A DNA stretch of 64,000 bases from Epiperipatus broadwayi (lineage: Eukaryota > Onychophora > Udeonychophora > Euonychophora > Peripatidae). The translations under genes and the position numbers were made by a program. This document shows, piece by piece, positions 23,657-36,120 of the stretch. Position 1 is the first letter of the stretch; every line of letters begins with the position of its first letter. The stretch is from positions 562,001-626,000 of the forward strand of contig JAQFVV010006274.1 of the NCBI GenBank assembly GCA_028023455.1. The letters run 5' to 3'. The notes beneath the pieces are model-generated. The model did not search any database, had not been told where the DNA came from, and was given only the letters and a program-made list of their open reading frames with translations.

Positions 23657-26600
23657 GTAAGTTAAAATTAAAAATAAATTAATTAACTACACCTTTTTTA
23701 TAAATATATAAATGGTTTTTGTTAAAAATAAACACACATGCTTCCTTTGTCCTAATGTTGATGTAGTGTTCGTTATCTAACATTAAAAATGATGCCAAAT
23801 TGAAGCTGTCTTATATTGTTAGGAATGTAGCTTTTTGCATTACAATTGATAATTCACTTCATTTTATCTGTGACATCATTGTAAGCTTGAATAATCAGTA
23901 AACACTACATAGTAATAATCAACAATTCCAGATTAGTTTCTATCTATTTGTTATTTTTGATGATTGCATAAAGTTGAAAATAGGCAGCTCTGGAGAGAGT
24001 AAATTGGATGAATTATTTATCCATTCTAATGAATATGTTGAAAGTAAGCTAAGAAAGTCAGTCTTTTTTTTGACATAATTAAGTTTCTTATCATTTCATA
24101 AGTAAAGCTTTCTATAATAATCATATTTTTTTATAGCGAGGAGTGTTTATGTTGTTAGAAACCAAGGAAACAGATACATGATTGGAGGAATTATCTTTTG
24201 CTTACTTTCTGATGGTATTATTAGATCAAAATATAATTGACTTTATATTGCTTTATTCATGTTTTTTACTAAATTAGATAACAAATGAATTTTATTTAAA
24301 CATTATTTTCTAAAAGTTTATTTTATTTTATTTTATTTTTTTAAAGAGAATATTTTTTATTTTATACATTGTAGAAATTAGTAATTGTTACTATATGATT
24401 TGTGCTATGCTTGATAGCTGTTGAATATACTTATATAAACTACAGCTAGAGATATATTTTTATTTTATTTATCTAACAAGCCTGTCTCATGATTGAGAAA
24501 TAGAATTTTATAAACTTCATGATGGTAGATTTGATTAAAGAAAAGCTTAAAATTAACAAATTCTTAAATCAACCTTTTTCTCATTGGCATTATGATAAAT
24601 ATAATGGTCAATAAAACAAAAATAAAAGATTTTATTAAATGATTATAATAAGAGTCACATATTAAAACTGTAGCAGTTTTCTTTACCATATCTATGTATT
24701 AGTTTCTAATCCAAGCCAGGTGAATTTGAATTTTTTTTCTTAGTGCTAATCAGGCTTAAGTTTTTTTTTTTTTTCATGTAGACAGCCCATAGTTAAGCCG
24801 AGCTAATCCTTAATATTGATAGTTAAATAGGTTTCTAGTTTTCTGTAACTAGAAGATAAAGAGAGTGAAATAATGCTCAAACTTTTAATACCTGACAATT
24901 AGCAAACCCAGTGATTAATGCCTTTAGTTTACTGTTCTCTGTGAGGGGCCAGTGGAAAATTTTTTTCTCTCCTACAATGAGCTGTTAAAAAGGCAATTTT
25001 ACTTTTTACTGATAAAAATTATGCACAGTTAAAAAATAACAATCTGATCATAATAAGCAATCAGTTTTTGGAGTATTTATAAGTAAAGGTACTGAGAAAA
25101 TATAGGTTATTAATCTTAAGCAAGTTATAAGATGAACAGATAGTGTTGAAGACAAACTGATGTTTTTTATTAATATATAATTAATTTTTTATATTAAAAA
25201 GTTATATTGAATTTTATTGATTTAAATATATTATTTTACAATGTAATTGAAAACATCAGAACTCATATGAATTTTTGATGACATTGTAAAAAAAAGTGCT
25301 ATGACAAATTTGTTTCAAGTAGTGGTTTACAATGGCAAATTATAACTAATGATGGCCATAATGTTTATTGCATACAATCCAGTCAAGCAGAAAACTTAAT
25401 TTAAAATGTTATTGCTGTTTAATGAAGAAAATTATATTTAAAATAGATTTTCTTTAAATTATTATTAAATTTATCATTCCTTAAAGAACACTGGTCAGAA
25501 CTAAAAAAAAAAGGTAGACTGTCTTTAATCTTTTATACATTTTTTTACATTTCAATTGGATTCAATTTTTGTCAATGTGGACTAATCATAGAATCAACCA
25601 AAGCACAAAAAGCAGCATGTATGAACATTATAACATGTTTAGAGATGTTAAAGACAATTTATTTTGATGTTATCTTTAAAAAAAAACTGTCTTGTATTTT
25701 TATTTGCTATATTTAATTTCTATATTATTTATCAGAATTTATTTTCAAAATAAATTGCCTTTAATTTTTGATTCATCTCCTAGTAAAAATCGTCTCATGT
25801 GATAATGACAAACCACTACAGAATGTAATCATTTGAAAAGTCATAGAAAAACATCTGTAAAAGTCAAAACTTATTGTTAGGAAGCAATGAATGATAGTTT
25901 TATAATTGCAGCTATTAGTAAAATCTGACTAAATGAAACCTTGGGTGTATGTAGTTTTATATATAAATTAGAGAATTAAATTAGTTGATAAATGTTTAGT
26001 TTATTCGAGTATTGACAATGTCAATAGAAGATGAAGAAAAATAGAAAATAAAAAAAAAATATTATAATTATTTTTTATATGTATCATTTTTTTCTTTTAC
26101 AAATAAAAATATATATTTGTTGAATAATTTTTAAAATGATTTTTAAGTAAATAATAATTAAAATACCATTATAAAACAGCAATAATCCTATATATTTATT
26201 ATAACAATAATACAAAAAATATTTTTTTAATCAAATATTTTATGTCCTTCTCAGTGTAACTATAAAATAAAAGATGATATAAAATATAAAAAAAGAAAAT
26301 CAAATTGTGGAAATTGTAAAATTATTTACTATGAACATATGGGAAATAAATAAATGAAAGAGCAAAAGAACATAATGCAATTAATAGAAGAGATAAGTCA
26401 TCATTATATATTTACTATTTAAAATATGAACATAAAATAGATTGTATAAAAATATAAAACGTTTAAACTACATTATAGAACCTAATAGGAGAAAAATATA
26501 TAATACTAATTATATTATTATAATGAACATAACTGTATGGATATTCATAAAATATCAATTAATTAAATGAGTGGAAAGCTTAAATAATATATTTTTATCA

Positions 26601-26749
26601 GTACATTTTATATAATTTTTTATATATTGTTTAAGTGATAAATTTTACTTCAGTATGTTATATTTATAAATGTTTGGATTGATTTTTTCCAATATTTTTG
26701 GTTCTGATTAATTTTATATGAAAAAAAACGATAGATGTTACTATGTATA
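23657..26749. other. Intron, AT-rich, nothing recognised
   Basis: First part of the 9571-bp intron. Homopolymer tracts, no coding pattern or repeat recognised. Confidence 0.45.
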
Positions 26750-26964
26750 CAATATAGGCGGGATTCGAACTCAGACTTTCACACGACCCACTACTCTCAG
26801 TGCCATCTCATATTGCTGACCTACCTGATCACACAATGTTGAAAAGATAAATAATCACCAATATATGTATTTCATGCTAAACCAGCAATCATCAGTTGGT
26901 CTAGATTACTATCCTCACACATATATACAACCAGTACTCTGCTTTATATTAAGATAGCCAATCT
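26750..26964 (-). repeat. Repeat unit with tRNA-like segment, copy A
   Basis: Minus-strand copy, head to head with copy B. Read on the minus strand it runs 'AGATTGGCTATCTTAATATA', 'CTAGACCAACTGATGATTGC', 'ATTATTTATCTTTTCAACAT' and then a tRNA-like piece with a good B box, GAGTTCGAATCCCGCC (26757-26772). The T stem does not pair, so it is tRNA-derived rather than a tRNA gene. This copy contains the uninterrupted site where copy C carries the 2.2-kb insertion. Confidence 0.7.
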
Positions 26965-27394
26965 AGTAATCTAGACCAACTGATGATTGCTGGTTTAGCA
27001 TGAAATATGTTTATTGGTGATTATTTATCTTTTCAACATGTGTGTGATCATGCGGGTCAACAATATGAGATGGCACTGAGAGTAGTGGGTTGTGTGAAAG
27101 TCTGAGTTCGAATCCCGCCTATATTACATATATAAATGCAGGTTTAAGCCTGTACAATTTATTAATTTATATAAATAGTGTGTAAAAGGTCTGCCCATCC
27201 CTCGCATATGTATGTATAAATGGATTATTCTCCTGTACATGAGGGGTCAGAATGATTGGTATGTCAACATGGATAGGATGACAACCTTGGCACTATCAAG
27301 GGCTTTGAACGTTCCATCATCAGATTTTCAATGAAATGGAAGGCTGAAGAGTTGTGAGTTGGAATAGGTTTGAAGCCTGTCCATTAAAGTATGA
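26965..27394 (+). repeat. Repeat unit with tRNA-like segment, copy B plus spacer
   Basis: Plus-strand copy starting 'AGTAATCTAGACCAACTGAT', lacking the first ~56 bp present in copies A and C. The tRNA-like segment is about 27048-27122, with B box GAGTTCGAATCCC. Similarity to copy C ends near 27167; the next ~228 bp to 27394 are of unknown origin. Confidence 0.65.
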
Positions 27395-27498
27395 AGATTG
27401 GCTATCTTAATATAAAGCTGAGTACTGATTGTATATATATGTGTGAGGATAGTAATCTAGACCAACTGATGTTTGCTGGTTTATCATGAAATACATAT
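27395..27498 (+). repeat. Repeat unit copy C, first part
   Basis: Starts 'AGATTGGCTATCTTAATATA', 486 bp downstream of copy B when aligned on 'AGTAATCTAGACC', and breaks off at ATAT (27495-27498) where the 2.2-kb insertion begins. Confidence 0.7.
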
Positions 27499-29729
27499 TG
27501 TAACGATCCGGAGAATGCGACTTAACGTAAACTGCACTACGGGGCGCCATCTAGGCATTTGAACCTAGAAAAATTTATAAAGTAGGTAGATACGTAAGTC
27601 AAAAAAAAAAAATTTTTTTTTTTCTTTTTAAATTTTGATTCCGGTCGTTAGCCCATGTCACTAGCTCAGTGGAATAGCAGAGATTTAATAAGATAATCTA
27701 AGAGTATATAAAAAAAAAGGAATAAAATAAGCCACTGCCAGTAATTAACATACAAACATTTATTTATGCACATATATATAAGATTTAAAATTATTTTAGT
27801 GTTAATTTTACATTTTAACATTATTTTTAACTTTACCTTAGATTTTAATTTACATTTTAATTTCTATTATATTATAAGTTTACATTTTAATTAAGTTCGC
27901 ACAGATGGGATTATAAAAGCTTGTTTTAATATGTTGCTATAGATCGGTTACATAGATTACACGGTTAAAAACATTTCAAAGTAAACATAAACGATAAAAA
28001 TATAAAATCATTGATTACTGACAATTGCGGAGGGAAATTTATACGTAACCCAATAGTATTCACCATAAGATACTTGCATTGTCACCAATAACTTAAAAGA
28101 CAACCGAATAAATACATTTTTAGATACTCACCGTAAGGTATCATTATTTATCGAATGTCTATATATTTTGATCAAATATGAAAACGCAAAACATAGTTAA
28201 CCGATAAACAATCCATGCAAGCGTCTATAAACAACTTAAATTTAATGCATTTTTATTTAGGGTCGAGTATGAATACTACATAGATTTGCATTGAAATTAA
28301 AATATTCTATCCCTATTTAATCTTAGGCTAAATTTCGTAGTCAAACTGGCATCAATTCATCTGATACATCGATGTATTCAATGTAATAAAATACGGCAGC
28401 ACAAAAGGTTAAAAGAAGAAATTGCCTCTTATGAGATAGGAATATTACATCTATCTGCAAAGAAGAGCAATAAAACAAAAAACTCCATAGAAAGGAACTG
28501 CGGTATCCGACTTATAATTCCTTCCATAGGCAAACGGAAGTGTGCGGCGTATGAAGTGATTCTGCCCGTAGCGAATCAATATTACATCTACTAATCACAT
28601 CAATATATCCAATCCATTGACCCAATCTAACCACGAAACAAATAACCTAAGATTACCCTCCCCTAATATAACTTTACAAATCGATACAGCCATTCATGCC
28701 CGACTTAAGTTTAACATTTTTTTATAATTTATTTAACGGAAAACAGAAATCATAATAAAACTTAAAGAACAAAATTAAATAAATAAATAAATAAATGGAA
28801 ATGATTTTACAAATTAAATACATTAAATAAAATTATAACTAATTAATAAAATAATGTTGGTCAGATAGAATAATATTGAAATCATTTAAATCTGGAAAGT
28901 TTTTAATTTACTGTTCATAAATTTTAAAGTCTTACGATTATTGAAATAGTTCATCTTCGTATATTCCTTGCCGTTTGCACGTGAATTCCCACGTCGTCCG
29001 AAGATTTGTATCCGGTTGATCGATTTATTTATCCTTTGGAGATTTTTATTTTTTTTTAGTGTAATTGGTCCTCAATGAAGAAACGATGGCCCATTTTTCT
29101 TCCTTTCTTACAGAACTGAAAGGATTGAAGCTGTGCGTCTTTTTCAATCCCCTCAGCACTAACACCTAGCTGTTACATCGTCAATAATCAATCACTTCTC
29201 ATTCACTAACTACCAAGCTTTCCAAAACCTGTCCTTTTTATATTAATGTCAAGGATTGAATTAACATTGCGTCATGGAGTGATGATTCTTTCGCTGAGGT
29301 CCGATTTCCCAAATGGATTTCTTTCATTGGCTAATCAGTTTCTATTGTTTTTTTTTCTATCTGACTGAGGTTATTACATTTAAATGGTCAAGGCTGGTTT
29401 TAATTTAACTAATTAACAATCATTTCCATTTCTAATTAATTACCCTGTTTTCCAAATCAAAAATATATTTCAAGACAAATTTAAAGATATAATTTTATCT
29501 CCAAATCTTTTTTAAAATTTAGTTTTAAAAATACCTTTTTCTTTAATAAAAATTTATTTTAATAATTTTTTATTATCTGTGCGACTTAATATATAAGAGT
29601 TTAAGACGATATTTTAATTTCAATTTTTAATTTTTAAAGAAAGTTTTTAAATGCGAACTTTTTATTTTAACTTGTTTAATAATATATATAAAAAAAAAAA
29701 CAATGTAACGAACGTCTGTGCTCGTTACA
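27499..29729. mobile_element. Solo-LTR-like insertion, 2231 bp, with 4-bp target duplication
   Basis: Starts TGTAACGA and ends TCGTTACA, the TG...CA inverted ends of a long terminal repeat. It is flanked by ATAT on both sides (27495-27498, 29730-29733). Removing the insertion and one ATAT gives exactly the sequence found at the same place in copy A, so copy A is a built-in empty site. No coding capacity, no primer site or internal region is seen, so a solo LTR of a Ty3/Gypsy-type element (4-bp duplications are usual) is the best reading. The last 26 bp form their own small hairpin (TGTAACGA at 29704, TCGTTACA at 29722). Orientation is not settled. Confidence 0.75.
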
Positions 29730-29733
29730 ATAT

Positions 29734-29890
29734 ATTGGTGATTATTTATCTTTTCAACATGTGTGTGATCAGGTGGGTCAGCAATATGAGATGGCACTGA
29801 GAGTGGTGGGTCGTGTGAAAGTCTGAGTTCGAATCCCACCTATATTACATATATAAATGTAGGTTTAAGCCTTTATAATGTATTAATTTA
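29734..29890 (+). repeat. Repeat unit copy C, second part, tRNA-like segment
   Basis: Resumes with ATTGGTGATTATTTATC directly after the insertion and contains the tRNA-like segment at about 29761-29845, with B box GAGTTCGAATCCC and an A-box-like GGGTCAGCAATATGAG. Similarity to copy B ends near 29890. Confidence 0.7.
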
Positions 29891-30258
29891 TGTATGCAAT
29901 GTAAATTGAAACTTTAAAATATTTTTCAATCATATTGACAAAGGGCATAAAATATTTTCGAAGTTTTTTTTTTTGTATTATTATTATAATAAATATATAA
30001 AATTATTGCTGCTATATAATAGTATTTTATATTGTATTATTTACTTAAAACATTATACAAAATAACAACATAATGAATTAAATTTCTATTCATTTTTATG
30101 ATTTATTGTATATATTAGTTTAACTTAAGATATAATTATGATCCAGACATTAATAAAGTCATATTTTTGATTTAAATGTGTTTTTTTTTTTTTCAAGAAA
30201 AATAATCCCATTTCAAAATATTAAATATATATACTTATACCCTTTATTTATAAAAATA
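29891..30258. other. AT-rich spacer, nothing recognised
   Basis: No coding pattern or repeat recognised. Confidence 0.4.
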
Positions 30259-30893
30259 TAAACAATTAACTTAAATACTTCATGGAAAAATCTCATTCAA
30301 ATACATTACTAAGACAAATTACAAGCAGATTCCAAAGAACCATTTTTAAATAAATTTGCAAATATGTTTATTCTTTCATATATCAATGCCAACCCATTTT
30401 GTCTAGTAAAAGAATATATTCTCTTTTATCTGCTCTTCAATTATATACAGTCTCTTGTAAATAAATCAGGCTTTGATAGCCGAAAATCTGAAACTTTATG
30501 CTAGCAATGATCTTAGTTTACAAATTAATCAAGCCAACTTACCATTTCAAATGTTAAATTAAATTAAATACTAATAATTTTAATCACACATAAATGATTT
30601 TTGCTATTGATCAAATATCTAACATTTAGGAATATAAATACTTCACTGACTAATCATGTCAGAATACGAACTAGACCATCAATGCATGATTTATTTATAA
30701 TATATACAGTCGATGGTCAGATGAAAGAAGATGTCTCCCTTTATTAGACATGGATGGATTGGCATTAATATGGAAAGATAAACATATTTGCAAGTTTATT
30801 TTAAAATCGTTCTTTCCAATCTGTTTGCAATTTGTTCTTGTAACGTATTCGGACATGATTGTTTCGTGAAGTATTTATATTCCTAAACATTAC
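30259..30893. repeat. Foldback element with ~150-bp arms and an extra partial copy
   Basis: Left arm 30259-30406 and right arm 30745-30893 are inverted copies (for example 'TTGCAAATATGTTTAT' near 30355 against its complement near 30782-30797). A third piece at 30621-30668 repeats the outer part of the left arm ('AATATAAATACTTCAC') in the same orientation and can also pair with the right arm. The right arm therefore has two possible partners. No coding capacity. Confidence 0.7.
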
Positions 30894-33227
30894 ATATTTT
30901 ATGAGCAGTAAAAATTATTTACATGTACTTAAAATTATTAGTAAGCATTTAACATCTATGAATTTTTAATTACTGTATCTGTCTAGATTTTATTATTGAA
31001 AGTTAAAATATATTGATATTTTTCAATTTATTTAAATATTATCAAGATGAAACTGTCAAATTTACAAATTATTTTATCAATTTTATACATTTCTATTACT
31101 AGTTTTGCTGGGCTATTGAAATGCTCCATTGATTTATTATTACAATTTTACCATTTATTAATAAAATTTGTAGACTGTATTATATTGTAATGAATATTAT
31201 TTTTTTCAGAATTTAATAATAATAAATATGTTATAAAATTTATTAAAGTAGAATTTAACAATTCAATAAATTTCCTGGGTATGATAATATACATTATTAA
31301 TAAATGTGTAATAATAAAACATAATACTAAAATCTTTATGTAAGAAGTATAACAAAAATTGATTCATTATAACTATCATGTCAAAAATTGGCTGCATTTA
31401 AAATTTTCAAATAGAAAATATATTAGCACAAGATTTAAATGACAATATATATATATATCAAGAATTTAATTACAAATTAATAAAAATAATGAAAACCAGA
31501 TGAAATAGATTAAAGTATCATATTCATAAAAGATATATAAAAAAAAATGGAGTAAAAGATTATGAAATTGTTAGTATAAATAATAAAAAACTTGATTATT
31601 TGATAAACAACACTAGATAAATTAGAATAATATATAATCAGAATGTATAAAATGTGAAAAAAAAATATTGGTAACATAGCAAAGTCTATTGAAGAAAGAG
31701 GAGAATTATAACTTGGCTATACCACAATGTAATATAAAATTTGCACCATTTATGCATATATAGATGACTTGATATATAGTAAACCATGAGAATGATAAAA
31801 GCCAATAATGTATGAAAATAATATAATGATGAAAGATATTATAAATTAGTATACATATAAACAAATACAAAAATGTGTTTTAATGTCATGAAAAGTTTTA
31901 TCCTTCTGTGATAAATGGTTTTTAGATAAATTATGATCATTATGAATTAGTTGCATATTTTGTTGTATTTGACTACTATATTTGATTGTTTATGATTTTA
32001 AATATATCATTAGATGAATTAATTATATATTGTATAATTTATATGTTAGAGAGAGGAGGAATATATATATAATTGGTTTATGTATATCTATTATTATATA
32101 ATTTACATTATATGAATTTATATTTTATTGTATTTTTGTAGTTGTTAATATTATTTTAATTTATTTATTTTTACATTATGATGTTGATATAAATTATTAT
32201 ATGTGTTAGTTTTAAATTTTATCAAAAAAGAATATTGTAGTACCCATATATAAAAAAAGTTATATTTCTGATGAACATTATCAAAAAATAATAGGAAATT
32301 ATATATATATAATCCAAATGATTTCATAAAATTATTAGATTAAATGAATTTAAATAATCAGTTGTAAATACTTTTATTATGTTTTAAATGGTATGTTTTA
32401 TAATTAGTTTTTTCAAACTGTGCAAATATATCTCATAAATAAATAAATGAATTTTATTATAAATAAAAGTTGTCTCTTTTTATTTTTTACGTATGTGTGC
32501 TTACACAAGGAAAAAGAAGGTGAAGTAATAGGAAAACTTTTCATATAAATTTCTGATATCATTATGGCTTAGAAATTAAATATCAATTTGTATTGATTTT
32601 TTATAATCATGATGTAATTAAGAAATATCTATCATTAAGTTAATTAATGTAATAGGTTTTTGAGATTAAATATTAGATATGTATGAGTTTAAAAAGGTCA
32701 ATTCACTGGTGCCTAATTAGCTATGGCGTTGATGTCTTAAAGAAGTGTTTAATGTCTCAAGATTATTATCGAATATCACTGCATTCACATAATATGAGAG
32801 AACAAAACATGCTAAAAACGCATTGCAAATTAATGTTTACTTAGAAAGGCCAATAAATATAAAAGATGACAATTACAAAATATAAAACCATTGTAGAACA
32901 AATCACCATAACTGAAAGTTTAGGAAGCAGCATGATAAGATTTTTTCCATATGAAATGGCTTAATATTTTTTAGATACTATTCGTATTAATTCTATCTTG
33001 CATAGAATATAAGAAGTTTTCACATAGAACACAAATAGTGAATAGTATTTTATAAAAATTAAATTGTCCCTGTATTCTATATTAGTAGAGTTCCCTTATA
33101 TTCTTATTATTTTGTTTAACTATTTTGTGTGTGTACTTATGTGTGAATGTGGTATGTGTACACAGACACACTTGCAAATGCATATTTGAATTTTCATTGC
33201 TAATTTGATATTTGTATTTTATTTCAG
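30894..33227. other. Intron, AT-rich, nothing recognised
   Basis: No gene, SINE or repeat recognised; ends in the acceptor ATTTCAG at 33221-33227. Confidence 0.45.
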
Positions 33228-33304
33228 ATAGGGGCATCATTACTTCATTGTGATGAATTTTTACTGCATTTGTTAAATAAATTTGGGCTTCTTAATTGGA
33301 TTAG
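33228..33304 (+). CDS. Ubr1: UBR1/UBR2-type N-recognin E3 ligase, internal exon c
   Basis: A 77-bp exon after ATTTCAG and before GTAATT, entering in phase 0 and leaving after two bases of a codon. It encodes 'IGASLLHCDEFLLHLLNKFG' plus LLNWI, corresponding to the family's segment after 'DIxMLQ' in which a 'GxSxxxxxxFLxxxLxxF' helix follows. The leftover AG joins the T that opens the next exon to make a Ser codon, which confirms both borders. Confidence 0.88.
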
Positions 33305-33700
33305 GTAATTAATTTTTTTAAAATTTAATTGTTGTTGTTAATCACACACAAAGAAAATTGTAGTTTTCTTTTTCCAATTTTACTTTAAATATATCTTGCC
33401 TTATATCTTCAGCAATTTTTTGTTTTTGAAAATGTCTTTTCTATGTTTTTTATAAATTTTTGAATAAAAAACTCTTTAATATTTGCTTATATTGAAGTTT
33501 TTTATTGGATTTTTTTTGGATGTAAATAAAAATCAGTTTTGAAAACAAATGGATTTAATCACCTATTTTTCTTCTGCTTTTAGGAAAATGAAAAGTATTG
33601 TTTAATTTTTGTTTTCCCATTTTTATTGCATTACTATTATTAATATAAAAAAAATTACATTCTGAAATTTATTTTCCACAATGCTTTATTTAAAATATTT
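33305..33700. other. Start of the 26.5-kb intron, AT-rich
   Basis: No gene or repeat recognised. Confidence 0.45.
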
Positions 33701-33735
33701 GACAGTTTCTATTAACTAGCAGTCTTCTTCAGATC
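33701..33735 (-). ncRNA. Hammerhead-core-like motif, decayed
   Basis: Minus-strand reading gives CUGAAGA, an extra A, GACUG, then a loop, then GAAAC. CUGAAGA and GAAA are the two halves of the hammerhead core, but the right side of stem II (expected CAGUC) has changed to a non-pairing sequence. The motif shares its sequence with the better preserved one at 63699-63737, including 'AGACTGCTAG', so it is a repeat-borne element. Confidence 0.35.
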
Positions 33736-35980
33736 TTAAAAAATTATATTACAATTATTTATTATATAAGCATAGAACAAATTAACTAATATATGTATAT
33801 AAATAATTATTATACAAATTCATTAATTAAAAACTAGAAATATTTAATATCTGTATATGCATGTATAAATATATATATATTCATTTATAAAGTATATATT
33901 GTATGTCTATCTACACATACTAAATTATTAATATAATTTAAAATTTAATATATGATAATTATTTTATTTTCATTACATTGTCTTTTAGTTTCTATAATTT
34001 TTTTTTTTAAATTAAAACTTGCATTTGCAATATTTTATACTTAACACTTTCAAATAAATTAATGATTTTTTAAAAAATTACAATTTAAAATTGCCGCAAA
34101 ATCTTCTACAATTCTTTCCAGAAAATACTTTGATTAAGTTCATTAATTATAAATGTATTAATACTTATATTGTAAATGAATATATTTTATATATAATAAC
34201 ACCATAAAAATTTAACAAAATGTATTCTAATAATATTCCTATTTTTTCAGTATACATATATCCATTTACATAATATCTGTGCATTAAATGTTATAAAAAT
34301 TATTAATTAATCATGAACAATTTAGTAGCAGAATCAATGTTTAGTTTTGTATATTATTTCCTTATATACAAAGTTTCTTTTATTTTTCTTTCTGTTTATT
34401 TTTAATAACACATAACATTTAGTTATTATTTTTAATACATATATATATTTTGTGTATGTATATATAGACATGGTTTTTATATCATTCTAATGTTGCCTAA
34501 ATCTTGTTATAATTGAATTCTTTGTCTCTCCATTGTATATATTTATTACATTTCCTTGTTACATTTTATTTAATCAATGTAATTCAAATCTTTTTTATTT
34601 GTATTATTTATATATTTATTATTCAATGTAACTATCATATTAATTCTTTTTTGATTAATTATTTTTAAGTTTGTTTAATTTATTAATAACTATTCTATTC
34701 TTTATATTATTCTTATGTCATTTATTTTTATATTATTTATTCAAAATTTTTATTAATATTTTTGTTATTTATTGTACTTTTTCTTTCCATTCTTTTTTTT
34801 TTTGCTGTTTTCTATTATTTTAATTGAATAATTTATTTTTAAATTTTTCTTTTGGTTTTTTTTTTCAATCTTTTTTTTATATAGTATTTAGTAAAACATA
34901 AGTTAATTACTATATATATATATTATAAATTATTTTATATATGTGTATTTGAATATCAGTTTTTGATATTAATTTTATTAGTGTGTTTTTTTTATATCCT
35001 GGTGTATGTAATTTTGGTTTCTCATTATTAATTTCTTTTTTTTTTATTGTAAATTTAATTTTTTCATTTATATTATCTGTATTTTTTTTTATTTTTCTCT
35101 GATTTATGTTAAGTGGCACATTAAATAACATTTGTTTGAGTTGTTTAAGAAAAGCATTTTAAAACACTGATTTAACTTCCCTCCTCATTTTATTTTATTT
35201 TATAAAAGATACATAAATGATTATATATGAAAAGAATGTTCAATGTATATATACAAAAAAACACAGGACATATCAAAACAATATGTTTAACTAAAAATAG
35301 AATAGAAATGAATATAAAAGAAGTTTTAACTACAAGGAAACTACATCATAAACTAAATATTGACTCTAGAATTAAATTACTTAAATTAATTAATAATTTT
35401 TATAATTTTTATTGTGTGGCTATGTTTGTATTTTATGATACATGTTGTGACAGATTGTTTATCTTTTTAAATTTAGACAAATAAGAGTAGTTAGCAATCA
35501 TGAGTTGGAATCAGATTTTATATATTAAATTTAGATTTTATCATTAAAGCTAGGTTTCTTTATATTATAGGCACATATACACATAAGTAAAGATATGATT
35601 TAGTTTTCAATTTAAAAATAAACAATCTAATTAATTTCAGCTAAATAAATTTGTTTAAAAGTTATATTACAGAAAGAAAATTATTTCAAAGTGTTGAATG
35701 AATAAAATGTTGATATAAAATTGTTTATCACAATAGTAAGATGAATTTATTTGTTCGATGTTTTCCAAATGGTTTAGAATTTCAGTTGAACATATTTTTT
35801 AGAGATCCAGATTACAACTAGTTGTCTGGCAAGAAATATGTTTTTTTATCTAAGGAATTTTTTAAATGTGTGTGATTAAAAATAATTATTGGCTTGTTTT
35901 AATTACATTTTTTTAAAAAAAGTTGCAAAAAGGGTAAGGTCTATAAATAGCTATCATCAGAAAATAATTTGGTCTTTGAT
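33736..35980. other. Very AT-rich stretch, probably body of the repeat carrying the hammerhead-like motif
   Basis: The minus strand here should be the upstream part of whatever element the motif at 33701-33735 terminates. 'AATCTTTTTTATTT' and 'ATGTAATTCAAATC' segments near 34580 resemble the sequence near 63950-63975, downstream of the second motif. No protein motif is recognisable. Confidence 0.3.
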
Positions 35981-36120
35981 CTTTGCTTGCTGTCTCTGCT
36001 TACCATTCATCAAGATTGTCATTGCTGTCAACATGTATTTCAAGAAATCTTTTTAAGCTGTTGAAGTAACCATCATGAGCAGCTGAATTCACTAAAGAAC
36101 TTTTTGTCAAAATCTATATG
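35981..36120 (-). other. Exon-like coding remnant of unknown origin
   Basis: Minus-strand reading of about 36110-36009 gives 'NSAAHDGYFNSLKRFLEIHV' and a further eight residues, then GAATG directly followed by GTAAGC, a good splice donor. The pattern AAxDGxxxxLKxxLE looks like an ankyrin repeat, but one such unit is too little to name a protein. No partner exon was found on either side. It may be a decayed transposon or pseudogene piece. Confidence 0.2.

Noticed and set aside
26757-26832. Functional tRNA gene
   Set aside because: B box is good but the T stem, anticodon arm and acceptor stem do not pair; the same sequence recurs in repeat copies.
29627-29839. 70-codon minus-strand frame
   Set aside because: Runs across the border of the solo-LTR-like insertion and the tRNA-like repeat; a chance frame.
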